A stretch of 64,000 nucleotides of DNA from Vibrio panuliri (lineage in GTDB: Bacteria > Pseudomonadota > Gammaproteobacteria > Enterobacterales > Vibrionaceae), in contig NZ_AP019654.1 in assembly GCF_009938205.1 (NCBI RefSeq), positions 1,364,001-1,428,000 on the forward strand, read 5' to 3'. Below are positions 25,506 through 34,675 of the stretch, piece after piece. Both the position numbers and the translations under genes were made by a program. The notes under the pieces were generated by a model. It was given only the letters and a program-made list of their open reading frames with translations, had not been told where the DNA came from and did not search any database. How positions within the stretch are numbered: position 1 is the first letter of the stretch; every line of letters starts with the position of its first letter.

Positions 25506-27038
25506 ATGCCAAATTCTCCAATCAACCAAGATGAAATTAACAAAGCCGTCTGGTCGGCGTGCGATACGTTCCGTGGCACCGTAGATCCATCCATCTACAA
25601 AGACTTCATCTTGACCATGCTGTTCTTAAAATACATCTCAGATGTACGTCAAGACAAAGTGGAAGAACTGACTAAACAGTTCGGTGACAACAAAGAGATG
25701 GTTGAAGCCATGCTTGCTAGCCAATCATTCAAAATTCCATCAGGTTCAACCTTCTGGGATTTGTATGATGTACGTAATACCGCAGGTAACGGTACTCGCA
25801 TTGACCAAGCGCTGCACGCAATTGAAGAAGCCAACGGCACCAAGCTAAAAGGCGTGTTCCAAGACATCAGCTTTAACACCGATAAACTGGGTGATGAGAA
25901 ACAAAAGAACGACATTCTACGCCACCTATTGGAAGACTTTGGTAAGCCAACCCTAAACCTACGTCCAAGCCGTGTTGGTTCGCTGGATGTGATTGGTAAC
26001 GCTTATGAATACCTGATCAAACACTTTGCCGCAGGTAGCGGAAAATCGGCAGGTGAATTCTATACCCCACCAGAGGTATCGGATCTGCTTTCTATCATCC
26101 TAGAGCCACAACAAGGCGACAGCATTTGTGACCCAGCGTGTGGTTCAGGCTCACTGTTGATGAAGTGTGGTAAGCAAGTTCAAAAGAATTTTGGCGGCTC
26201 TAAGCAGTATGCCCTGTTTGGTCAGGAAGCGATTGGGTCAACATGGTCATTGGCGAAAATGAACATGTTCCTGCATGGCGAAGACAACCACCGCATTGAA
26301 TGGGGCGATACCATTCGTAACCCTAAGCTGCAAGATGCTAATGGTGGCTTACTGCACTTTGACGTAGTAACCGCAAACCCGCCATTCTCGCTAGATAAAT
26401 GGGGTCATGAAGATGCAGAAAGCGATCACTTTGGTCGTTTCCGCCGTGGCGTCCCACCTAAAACCAAAGGTGATTACGCATTTATCTCGCACATGATTGA
26501 AACTCTAAAACCTGCTACGCCAACAAGCAAGGGCGGTCGTATGGGCGTGGTTGTGCCTCACGGTGTGCTGTTCCGCGCATCTTCTGAGGGCAAAATCCGT
26601 CAACAACTGATTGAAGAAAACTTGTTAGATGCAGTGATCGGTTTGCCTGAAAAACTGTTCTTCGGCACGGGCATTCCAGCGGCAATCTTGATCTTTAAGA
26701 AAAAGAAAGACACCAACGATGTGATGTTCATTGATGCTTCGCGTGAGTTTAAGTCTGGCAAAAACCAAAACGTACTGACACAAGAGAACATCGACAAGAT
26801 CGTGAAGACTTACCGTAGCGGCGACAACGTGGATAAGTACGCGTATGTGGCAACGCTCGATGAGATCCGTGAGAACGACTACAACCTGAATATCCCTCGT
26901 TACGTCGATACCTTTGAAGAAGAAGCGGAAATCGATTTGATGGCGGTGCGTAGTGAACGTTTGGCGCTGCAAACCGAGCTTGCCAATCTAGAAGCAGAAA
27001 TGGCGGGCTACCTAGAGGAGTTGGGTTATGGTGCCTAA
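25506..27038 (+). CDS. hsdM: Type I restriction-modification methyltransferase subunit HsdM
   Basis: A 510-residue N6-adenine methyltransferase subunit. The N-terminal HsdM_N helical domain (1-140) starts with NKAVWSACDTFRGTVDPS. The AdoMet motif DPACGSGSLL is at 209-218 and the catalytic NPPF at 291-294. GEFYTPPEV before motif I is typical. The C-terminal tail is helical for HsdS contact. It overlaps hsdS by 11 nt. In the complex it methylates the target DNA and forms part of the restriction enzyme. Confidence 0.96.
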   Translation: MPNSPINQDEINKAVWSACDTFRGTVDPSIYKDFILTMLFLKYISDVRQDKVEELTKQFGDNKEMVEAMLASQSFKIPSGSTFWDLYDVRNTAGNGTRIDQALHAIEEANGTKLKGVFQDISFNTDKLGDEKQKNDILRHLLEDFGKPTLNLRPSRVGSLDVIGNAYEYLIKHFAAGSGKSAGEFYTPPEVSDLLSIILEPQQGDSICDPACGSGSLLMKCGKQVQKNFGGSKQYALFGQEAIGSTWSLAKMNMFLHGEDNHRIEWGDTIRNPKLQDANGGLLHFDVVTANPPFSLDKWGHEDAESDHFGRFRRGVPPKTKGDYAFISHMIETLKPATPTSKGGRMGVVVPHGVLFRASSEGKIRQQLIEENLLDAVIGLPEKLFFGTGIPAAILIFKKKKDTNDVMFIDASREFKSGKNQNVLTQENIDKIVKTYRSGDNVDKYAYVATLDEIRENDYNLNIPRYVDTFEEEAEIDLMAVRSERLALQTELANLEAEMAGYLEELGYGA

Positions 27039-28260
27039 TTCAATCTCAAAGCTTGATTTAGTACAGGCTCAAATATCTGAAATTCCTGAAGGTTGGCAAC
27101 TTTGTAAGGTAAGTGAAGCTTTACGTATTCGCAATAACTTTAGAAAACCAATTAGCCAAGAAGTTCGTGAGACTATGAAGGGGCAATACCCTTACTATGG
27201 TCCAACTAAAATTCAAGATTATATTTCTGAATACGAACAAGATGGAATTTATGCGTTAATTGGAGAGGATGGCGATCATTTTTTGAAGTATGCCACAATG
27301 CCTCAAACGCAGTTTATATCTGGTAAATGTACTGTAAACAACCATGCTCATATTTTAGAAAGTTCAAGTATCTGTGACTCAGAGTGGTTCTTCAATTACT
27401 TTAAGCATAGGAATATAACCAACTTTCTATCAAGGCAAGGAGCTGGACGTTTTAAACTAAATAAAGCCACACTGGAAAAGCTACCATTGCTTGTTCCTCC
27501 ACTCCCCGAACAACGCAAAATCGCCCAAATCCTTTCAACATGGGATAAGACAATTGCAACCACTGAAAAGCTGATTGATGCCAGCAAGCAGCAGAAAAAA
27601 GCGTTAATGCAGCAGTTGTTGACGGGTAAAAAGCGTTTGCTTGACCCTGAAACGGGTAGAGCGTTTGAGGGGGATTGGGAAGAGGTTAAGTTAGAAACTG
27701 CTGCAGGAAAAATATTTGGGGGAGGCACCCCCAGTAGAAGTGTTCCTGATTATTGGAATGGTTGTATACCATGGGTAACAGTTAAAGACCTTGTCTCATC
27801 TAAGATTCATGGAGCCAAAGAGCACATTAGTGAATTAGGGCTATCAAATAGTTCGGCAAATATTGTGCCTAAAGGTCACGTAATCATTGCGACTCGAATG
27901 GCCGTTGGTAAAGCAGTTGTAGCCACATGTAATGTGGCGATAAATCAAGATCTTAAAGCTATATCTCCTAGTGATGTTCTGGATTCTGTTTTTTTGCATT
28001 ATTGGTTTATGTGGAAATCAGATCTTATTGAAGGTATGGGAACTGGTAGCACCGTTAAAGGTGTCCAAATTAGCAGTATCAAATCAATGGGAATTTTATT
28101 ACCTGCTGTACCCGAACAAAGAAAAATTGCCTCGGCACTCACCGCCGCCGATAAAGAAATCGAGTTGTTAGTAGCCAAACTTACATACTTGAAGCAAGAG
28201 AAAAAAGCGTTGATGCAGCAGCTATTAACAGGCAAACGTCGCGTATCTCTGTCATCTTAG
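27028..28260 (+). CDS. hsdS: Type I restriction-modification specificity subunit HsdS
   Basis: A 410-residue specificity subunit with the usual two halves. Target recognition domain 1 is at about 20-157 and TRD2 at about 215-358. Each is followed by a conserved helical spacer: PLPEQRKIAQILSTWDKTI to LLTGKKRL (158-204) and VPEQRKIASALTAADKEIE to LLTGKRRV (360-406). The two TRDs differ, implying a bipartite target. Recognition sequence cannot be read. Base composition is more AT-rich than in the neighbours, in keeping with exchange of TRDs. Overlaps hsdM by 11 nt. Confidence 0.95.
   Translation: MVPNSISKLDLVQAQISEIPEGWQLCKVSEALRIRNNFRKPISQEVRETMKGQYPYYGPTKIQDYISEYEQDGIYALIGEDGDHFLKYATMPQTQFISGKCTVNNHAHILESSSICDSEWFFNYFKHRNITNFLSRQGAGRFKLNKATLEKLPLLVPPLPEQRKIAQILSTWDKTIATTEKLIDASKQQKKALMQQLLTGKKRLLDPETGRAFEGDWEEVKLETAAGKIFGGGTPSRSVPDYWNGCIPWVTVKDLVSSKIHGAKEHISELGLSNSSANIVPKGHVIIATRMAVGKAVVATCNVAINQDLKAISPSDVLDSVFLHYWFMWKSDLIEGMGTGSTVKGVQISSIKSMGILLPAVPEQRKIASALTAADKEIELLVAKLTYLKQEKKALMQQLLTGKRRVSLSS
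27595..27615 (+). repeat. Direct repeat in hsdS spacers
   Basis: The 21 bases here recur at 28201-28221 with one mismatch (20 of 21). They encode KKALMQQ in the two conserved spacers. Such repeats let TRD-coding segments be swapped by homologous recombination. Confidence 0.7.
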
Positions 28261-28402
28261 TGTCTGTCGCCCAGCGGTAAATGCTAAGAATACATTAACG
28301 TAGCTTTGGTTACGGCATAAAAATAACACTCTTTTGGGCTGCTAATGTGGCCCATTTTGTCATTCAGTTGGTGCCAGCATTGTCTGGTTAGGTTAGGTAA
28401 CA

Positions 28403-30247
28403 TTGACAAATTTACACCTCGGCAAAGTGAAATGGTTTGGTGGTCATAACAGTAAAACAGACCGCGAAAACGATTTTGGCTTCATTTCTATGGATAATGG
28501 AGAGAGCGCTTTTGTTCACAAATCATCACTAGAAAACTGCTCATCTCTAGAAGAGGGCGATTTGGTTCTATTTACCCAAGTTGCTGGAAAAAAGGGAATT
28601 CAAGCAGAAAGCGTAACGAGACTGTTTCCATTTAACGACGATATTCTTAATATTTTTGTTTTTAGTATCACTGATGAAGAGCTAAAGAAAGGCCGAGAGG
28701 GATCGATAGCCCCGCTATTGGCATACCTGATACAAGAGCCATCACTGCTCAATTTTAAAAATAATTCAGTGCTAAAGGATTGCTTAACAAGCTTATGTGA
28801 AAGTGAGTACGGAAATAAATTTATCTGCGCTCTCTCTTTGGAAAGCTCGCATAAACATACGATTGCGGAATTGATCTGTGATTGCAAAAATTGGAGTGTG
28901 CTTTTTGATATCGCAGGGTTTAGCAAGCTCGGTTTCTCCGACAGCATTGCCACTCTTGGTTACGCGCTTTTGTCACCCAACTATATAACGTCAAACCTTG
29001 CTACTCTTAGTGAGCATTTATTGGCGCTATCAGAAGTCGAACGTATCAATGCTTTAACACAGTTGAATAACGCCCTTTCATTAAGTGCGGTGTTGTACTT
29101 AATTTTTAGTGGTGCAGCACCACATCCTAAACATTGGGAGAAAGAGAAAGGGCAATTTGGTAACCAAGTACCTTTTTCTACTTTGTTGAACCTGTTTGTT
29201 GAAGGAACTGTGAGTCGCGAAAATCAGGTTGAGGTAGATGATTTTGTTCGTGATATTTACAGAGAACGATTTGATTCATTTTCTGATTATTGCCAGCACC
29301 CTGTAATAGCGCCAATCATTAAGCCCTGTTTGATTAAACGGAAAATGTTTTTTAAAGACATGAGCTTTATCGGTGACGTTCAAAATGATAAAGCGTTGTG
29401 GCACGACCCTGAAATGTGGTTCTTGAGTGAGAGTTTACCTTTGATTTTCGCAGGCAACGGCCATGATGATATTGAAAAAGTGATTCTTCATAAACTTTGG
29501 CAAGCTATATTAACGAAACACATTGATATCGATCACTCAGCGTTGTTTAAGCTTTTTCCTCAATGTAATACGTTAAAATACCGTTACCCCCATATGCACC
29601 TTTCCTGTGAGGCATTCCACTGGACTCCAAAAGAGGGGGCGGCGCGTTTTTTGTGTCGCTCAAAAGAGTGTCATGATCCTCAAGTGATGCCTGACCTCAC
29701 AAAGCCCTATTTAGACTTTTCGGTATTTGATTGGCTAGCACATTATGGTATCAACTATGCGGTAGAGAATGCTCCTTCAAAACGTGATTTTTCAATCAAA
29801 CTTGCGGGTTATGTAAACAGAATCCGTGAGTTACATTCGAGATTGAACTGCCGTTGTTGTGGCAATTTAATGATACCTGATATGAAGTATGCGAGAGTCG
29901 AAGTTAAGTCTATCGACCCTAACACTAAACAATTAATAATAACTCCTGTGAATGCGGCCTATCGATTAACAGTCTTTAGTTGTAACACAGAAGGATGCGG
30001 TGAATTTGGTCACAAATATTATATAAACCATTGCCTGCATTACCAATGTCATGAACTTATTGATAGCCGAGATATTTTGGAGAAGTGTAGTGAGGGACAT
30101 TATATATGCACATGTGGTGCATGTTGCAACAAGCATGCTGACATAGAACAGAACGTGGGCATATTAGCAAATTCGACTGTTAGACATCGTGAGTTATATA
30201 AAGACTCGCCTTCAATACGAAATGTTCGGAACTGGGATGAGAGATAG
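28403..30247 (+). CDS. Cold-shock-domain protein with C-terminal cysteine clusters, in hsd operon
   Basis: A 614-residue protein of unknown function placed between hsdS and hsdR. Residues 5-72 match a cold-shock (OB-fold) domain: GKVKWFGG, NDFGFISMDN, AFVHKSSLENC, EEGDLVLF. A long helical middle (about 75-400) is unlike anything I recognise. The C-terminal third is rich in cysteine: LCRSKECH near 410-420, NCRCCGN near 500, SCNTEGCGEF, HCLHYQCH, and KCSEGHYICTCGACCNKH (about 561-578), suggesting zinc binding. The start is a TTG at 28403; any later ATG would cut the cold-shock domain. It is AT-rich. A single-stranded DNA or RNA binding role in the restriction locus is a guess. Confidence 0.8.
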   Translation: MTNLHLGKVKWFGGHNSKTDRENDFGFISMDNGESAFVHKSSLENCSSLEEGDLVLFTQVAGKKGIQAESVTRLFPFNDDILNIFVFSITDEELKKGREGSIAPLLAYLIQEPSLLNFKNNSVLKDCLTSLCESEYGNKFICALSLESSHKHTIAELICDCKNWSVLFDIAGFSKLGFSDSIATLGYALLSPNYITSNLATLSEHLLALSEVERINALTQLNNALSLSAVLYLIFSGAAPHPKHWEKEKGQFGNQVPFSTLLNLFVEGTVSRENQVEVDDFVRDIYRERFDSFSDYCQHPVIAPIIKPCLIKRKMFFKDMSFIGDVQNDKALWHDPEMWFLSESLPLIFAGNGHDDIEKVILHKLWQAILTKHIDIDHSALFKLFPQCNTLKYRYPHMHLSCEAFHWTPKEGAARFLCRSKECHDPQVMPDLTKPYLDFSVFDWLAHYGINYAVENAPSKRDFSIKLAGYVNRIRELHSRLNCRCCGNLMIPDMKYARVEVKSIDPNTKQLIITPVNAAYRLTVFSCNTEGCGEFGHKYYINHCLHYQCHELIDSRDILEKCSEGHYICTCGACCNKHADIEQNVGILANSTVRHRELYKDSPSIRNVRNWDER

Positions 30248-30250
30248 AAA

Positions 30251-33200
30251 ATGAATCAGTTGGCAAATTTTAAAGAAGAATTCAGTTCAAAAATCCCTGC
30301 ACTAACTTTGCTTACTAACCTTGGTTATCAGTTCATTTCGCCGAGTGAATGCATGGCTATGCGTGGCAACAAAACTATGGTGATTTTGCCGCAAATCTTA
30401 CGCAAGGTATTAAGCTTCAAAACCTATCTATTCATGGGTAAGGAGCGCCATTTATCAGAAGCTGCGATTGATAAAATCGTACAAGAGCTTGCCAACCCTG
30501 CCATGAATGAAGGGCTTAAAGCCGCCAATGAAAAGCTCTATAACGCCTTAACTTACGGCATTAGTGTGACTGAGTTTGTCGAGGGTAAAAAAGCCAACCC
30601 AACCATTCAAATCATTGATTGGGACACGCCTGAAAATAACCAATTTCATTTCACCGAAGAGATGGAAGTCGAGAACTCCCGTAGTACAGGTAAACGCATT
30701 CCTGATGTGATCTGTTTCGTTAATGGCTTGCCGTGGGTGGTAATAGAAGCCAAACGCCCTGATAGTAGCATCAATGGCAAACCCACCATCACCGAAGGTA
30801 TTTCGCAAAACATTCGCAACCAAAAAGTAGATGAAATTCCTCATCTGTTTGCTTACAGCCAACTGTTGTTATCCATCAATGGGCATGATGGTTTATACGG
30901 TACGTGCGGCACACCAGAGAAGTTCTGGGCGAAATGGAAAGAAGAAGAAATCACTGAAAGCACCTTCGAACACCTTAAGAACACGCCGCTGAATGATGCG
31001 CAACTGAATGCGATCTTTAACCACCGCACGCCAGCAATTAAAGACGAATATCTATCACTGATTGCTGGCGGTGATTTGGTGGTGACAGACCAAGATCGCT
31101 TATTGGTATCCTTGCTACGCCATGACCGCCTACTAGAGTTAACCCGTCTATTTACCCTGTTTGATAAAAAAGCAGGCAAGATTGTGGCGCGTTATCAGCA
31201 AGTTTTTGGCATTAAAGCCTTAGTGGAGCGCATCACCTCTTTTGATGACAAAGGCGCACGTAACGGCGGTGTGATCTGGCATACCACAGGTTCGGGAAAA
31301 TCATTCACTATGGTGTTTTTGTCAAAAGCACTGATTTGGCTAAAAGAGTTAGCGAAATGCCGCGTAGTGGTTGTGACCGACCGTGTGGATTTAGAAGACC
31401 AACTTGCTTGCACCTTTGCTTCTGGCGGCGCACTGTCAGATAGAGACAAAAAAGAGGCAATGGCAACCACAGGTAAACGCCTTGCAGAGCAAATCGGTAA
31501 AGGCAATGAGCGTATCATCTTCTCGATCATCAACAAGTTTGGTACAGCGATTAATCTACCTGAATGCTACAACGATAGCCCAGACATTATCGTATTAGTG
31601 GATGAGGGGCACCGTAGCCAAAACGGTGAGAACAACATCCGAATGCAACAAGCCTTACCAAAAGCGGCTTACATCGGTTTCACAGGTACACCTCTGCTGC
31701 AAGACGATAAAACCGAGAACAAGTTCGGTAAGATCATTCACTCTTATACCATGCAGCAAGCCGTTGAAGATGGCACTGTTACGCCGCTGTTGTACGAAGA
31801 ACGTAAGCCTGATCTGAGCACCAACGACAAAGCCATTGATGCATGGTTTGACCGTATTACCGATACCCTATCGGAAAAACAACGCGCTGACTTAAAACGC
31901 AAGTTCGCTCAAAAAGGTCAGATCTACCAAACCGAAGGGCGTTTAGAGTTAATTGCGCACGATATTTCTGATCACTTCCAGAATTTCAAGCAGCAAGGTT
32001 TGAAAGGTCAACTGGCTTGCGACTCTAAAGCCTCTGCAATCCGCTATAAGAAGCTTCTCGATCAAATCGGTAAAGTCACTTCAGTGGTTGCGATGTCACC
32101 ACCTGATACCCGTGAGGGACACGATAACATCGATAATGAAAGTACCGATTTAGTGCAAAATTGGTGGAAAGAGAACGTCGCACTGAAAGGTTGGAGCGAT
32201 GAAAAAGCCTACACCAAACACATCATCCAAGAATTTGAAAAGGATGAAGGCCCCGACATTATGATCGTGGTCGATAAACTGCTAACGGGCTTTGATGAGC
32301 CTAAAAACACGGTATTGTATATCGACAAGCCGTTAAAGCAGCACAACCTTATTCAAGCCATTGCGCGTGTTAACCGACTGCACAGCAAAAAGCAGTTCGG
32401 TTATTTGATTGATTACCGTGGCATCCTCAAAGAGCTGGATATCACCATTGAGAAGTACCAAGACTTAGCTGAACGTACCCAAGGCGGGTTTGATATCGAT
32501 GATCTCAAAGGCTTGTATAACCGCATGGATACCGAGTACAAGAAGTTACCGGGTTTGTATGATGACCTTTGGGCAATTTTTGCTGGTGTGAAGAACAAGC
32601 AGGATGGACAAGCACTTCGTCAGGCTTTGGCACCTAAAATTGACACCATTGATGGTCAACTGACAGATACCAATTTAAAGCTGCGTAATGATTTTTATGA
32701 TGCGCTGACCGCGTTTGCTAATTGCCTAAAAGTCGCATTGCAATCAGCGACGTACTTTGATGATAAGAGCTTCGACAATCAGCGTGAACTATACAAGAGC
32801 ACGTTGAAATCCATGAGCCAACTGCGCCAACAAGTACGTGCAGATGCAGAAGAAACAGTGGACTATGACGAGTATTCGGAAAATATTCGCGCCATGTTAG
32901 ACAAGCACATAGCGGGCGTTTCTATTGAAGAACCAGAGGGAGCTTATCTGGTTGGCAACATGGGTAAAGATGCCAAACCAGAGCAGATGACCGATGATGA
33001 AGCCAAAAATAAAAAGGATGTCATCACAGGTCGTGTAACCAAGATGATTGAGCAAGATCTGGCAGATGACCCGTATGCTCAGGAGTATTTCTCGAACCTG
33101 TTAAAGCAAGCCATCGAGAAAACTAAGGAGATGTTTGATAGCCCTGTTAAACAGTATCTTCTATTTGCGGATTTTGAACAGCAGGTCAAAGACCGCGATG

Positions 33201-33520
33201 TGGCAGGTTTACCAACTGACCGTTTTGCAGAACTCGATCCTAAAATCAAACGCCATGTTCAAGCCTACTATGGGCTGTTCTTAAAAGTGTTGGGAGAGAC
33301 GTTGCCTCTGAGTGAAGAGCAATGCTTTCAGTATGCGTTAGACATTGATGGCATTGTGCGTAAAGCAGTTGCCGAGTTTTCAATTAACCCATCAGAGATT
33401 GAAAACCAGATCCGTTTAGGGCTACTGCCACTTCTGTTCAATGATGTTGGTATCGATAAAGCGCAAGCCATTATTACGGACGTCATTCAAATCACTCGCC
33501 TTGGCTTGTCAGGTCACTAA
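30251..33520 (+). CDS. hsdR: Type I restriction endonuclease subunit HsdR
   Basis: A 1089-residue restriction and translocation subunit. The PD-(D/E)xK nuclease is at the N-terminus (D152 in IPDVICF, E166-x-K168 in VVIEAKRP). The SF2 motor has Walker A TTGSGKS (345-351), the Walker B box DEGH (451-454) with TGTPLLQDD behind it, and motif VI (LIQAIARVNR). It cuts unmethylated DNA after translocation. It starts 3 nt after the cold-shock protein stop, so the two are coupled. Length is normal for the EcoR124/HsdR group. Confidence 0.96.
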   Translation: MNQLANFKEEFSSKIPALTLLTNLGYQFISPSECMAMRGNKTMVILPQILRKVLSFKTYLFMGKERHLSEAAIDKIVQELANPAMNEGLKAANEKLYNALTYGISVTEFVEGKKANPTIQIIDWDTPENNQFHFTEEMEVENSRSTGKRIPDVICFVNGLPWVVIEAKRPDSSINGKPTITEGISQNIRNQKVDEIPHLFAYSQLLLSINGHDGLYGTCGTPEKFWAKWKEEEITESTFEHLKNTPLNDAQLNAIFNHRTPAIKDEYLSLIAGGDLVVTDQDRLLVSLLRHDRLLELTRLFTLFDKKAGKIVARYQQVFGIKALVERITSFDDKGARNGGVIWHTTGSGKSFTMVFLSKALIWLKELAKCRVVVVTDRVDLEDQLACTFASGGALSDRDKKEAMATTGKRLAEQIGKGNERIIFSIINKFGTAINLPECYNDSPDIIVLVDEGHRSQNGENNIRMQQALPKAAYIGFTGTPLLQDDKTENKFGKIIHSYTMQQAVEDGTVTPLLYEERKPDLSTNDKAIDAWFDRITDTLSEKQRADLKRKFAQKGQIYQTEGRLELIAHDISDHFQNFKQQGLKGQLACDSKASAIRYKKLLDQIGKVTSVVAMSPPDTREGHDNIDNESTDLVQNWWKENVALKGWSDEKAYTKHIIQEFEKDEGPDIMIVVDKLLTGFDEPKNTVLYIDKPLKQHNLIQAIARVNRLHSKKQFGYLIDYRGILKELDITIEKYQDLAERTQGGFDIDDLKGLYNRMDTEYKKLPGLYDDLWAIFAGVKNKQDGQALRQALAPKIDTIDGQLTDTNLKLRNDFYDALTAFANCLKVALQSATYFDDKSFDNQRELYKSTLKSMSQLRQQVRADAEETVDYDEYSENIRAMLDKHIAGVSIEEPEGAYLVGNMGKDAKPEQMTDDEAKNKKDVITGRVTKMIEQDLADDPYAQEYFSNLLKQAIEKTKEMFDSPVKQYLLFADFEQQVKDRDVAGLPTDRFAELDPKIKRHVQAYYGLFLKVLGETLPLSEEQCFQYALDIDGIVRKAVAEFSINPSEIENQIRLGLLPLLFNDVGIDKAQAIITDVIQITRLGLSGH

Positions 33521-33522
33521 GT

Positions 33523-34299
33523 ATGACTTCTGTTAACCATAAAGAAGGCAATACAGAGGAATACAGCTTCATATATGGTAATGAAGCTGTTACCTACGAG
33601 GTGATCCGTAAGGCTTTTGCTGACGGTAAGAAAAAGAAAATTACCATCCGAGTACATCCAGATTGCCGAGTGGCGGTAACTGCGCCTGATGATGCGGAGA
33701 AATCAGCAATCCATGAAGCAGTCATGCAACGTGCTCAATGGATTTGGAATGCACTGGTCGAGTTCCGAACTCATTTAGACTACGTTCAAACTAAGCACTA
33801 CGTGAGCGGTGAGATGCAATTTTATCTAGGCAGACGCTATGTGTTGAAGGTAGTAGAAGACCAAGAAGTAATTTCCAATGTCAAAATGGAACGAGGCAAG
33901 CTTTTAGTTACGCTTAACCGATTTAATGAAGATAAGCCAAAGCTCGTCAAAGCACTAGTATCCGGTTGGTATGGAGTTCGTGCAGAGCGCATATTCCATG
34001 AACGCTTAGCAGAGCTTTTACCGCAGGCAACGTGGGTAGAGGGCATCCCTTCATTCCGCATTATGCCGATGCAAAAACAGTGGGGAAGCTGCTCTGCCAA
34101 AGGCACGTTGATGCTCAACCCTCATCTAATCAAAGCGCCTAAAGAGTGCATTGATTACGTGATCTTACATGAGCTTTGCCACATCGCGGAATACAACCAT
34201 AGCGAGCGTTTTTGGCGCTTATTAACCAGTGTGATGCCGAACTGGAAAGAAGTGAAAAGTAAGCTAGATGGTATGGCGGAGTTGTATTTGAATGAGTGA
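33523..34299 (+). CDS. YgjP/SprT-like metallopeptidase
   Basis: A 258-residue protein of the YgjP/DUF45 group. The zinc motif is ILHELCHIAEYNHSERFW, with HELCH at 216-220 and a probable third ligand H226. WGSCSAKGTLMLNPHL upstream is the conserved loop of the family. It starts 2 nt after the hsdR stop and is therefore the last gene of the hsd operon; this pairing with type I restriction genes is common. Proposed roles are protease or nucleic-acid associated functions; substrate unknown. Confidence 0.9.
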   Translation: MTSVNHKEGNTEEYSFIYGNEAVTYEVIRKAFADGKKKKITIRVHPDCRVAVTAPDDAEKSAIHEAVMQRAQWIWNALVEFRTHLDYVQTKHYVSGEMQFYLGRRYVLKVVEDQEVISNVKMERGKLLVTLNRFNEDKPKLVKALVSGWYGVRAERIFHERLAELLPQATWVEGIPSFRIMPMQKQWGSCSAKGTLMLNPHLIKAPKECIDYVILHELCHIAEYNHSERFWRLLTSVMPNWKEVKSKLDGMAELYLNE

Positions 34300-34343
34300 A
34301 AGCATAACCAACGAGCTAATTGATATAACAAAGGAGTTTGATT

Positions 34344-34481
34344 ATGCGTTGTCCTACTTGTGAAAAACATATTGGCTGGGAATGACTCGAAGACGAATGT
34401 ATAGACCCCAATGAAGAATTTGAGTGTCCTCTCAGTAATGAAACTCTGCATTACGAGGTTGATGAAGGCACGTCCCCTTAG
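34344..34481 (+). pseudogene. Small cysteine-rich ORF interrupted by in-frame TGA
   Basis: A frame of 45 codons starts at ATG 34344, with AAGGAG seven bases upstream. It reads MRCPTCEKHIGWE, then TGA at 34383-34385, then LEDECIDPNEEFECPLSNE and on to a TAG at 34479. With the TGA read as Trp it would be an acidic zinc-ribbon-like protein of about 45 residues with four cysteines. It follows the metallopeptidase gene and is probably a recent nonsense mutant of an island gene. The rest of the gap (34482-34675) holds no other gene. Confidence 0.5.
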
Positions 34482-34635
34482 TGCGTAGCATGTAACGATT
34501 GAAGTTGTGGGTATTTAAAGGGCTGCCATTCAGATATAATGAGTAATCATTCAATTTACCGATTGGCTTTTGCTCTAATTTGAGCAACAATTTCTAGGTA
34601 AGTATTTTACTCTAACCAATAATTGCCCACTTTAA

Positions 34636-34657
34636 AGTCAGCGCGAGTGCGCTGACT
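34636..34657 (-). terminator. Hairpin downstream of the M32 carboxypeptidase
   Basis: A perfect 9-bp stem AGTCAGCGC/GCGCTGACT with a GAGT loop. On the minus strand it lies 18 nt after the carboxypeptidase stop, with a short TTT tract; on the plus strand it may also end transcripts from the island. Confidence 0.6.
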
Positions 34658-34675
34658 CTTTGGGTTTTGCAATAC

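Noticed and set aside
34383..34385. TGA as a selenocysteine codon
   Set aside because: No SECIS-like stem-loop was recognisable directly behind the codon and the context (GWE-TGA-LED) suggests a Trp-to-stop change.
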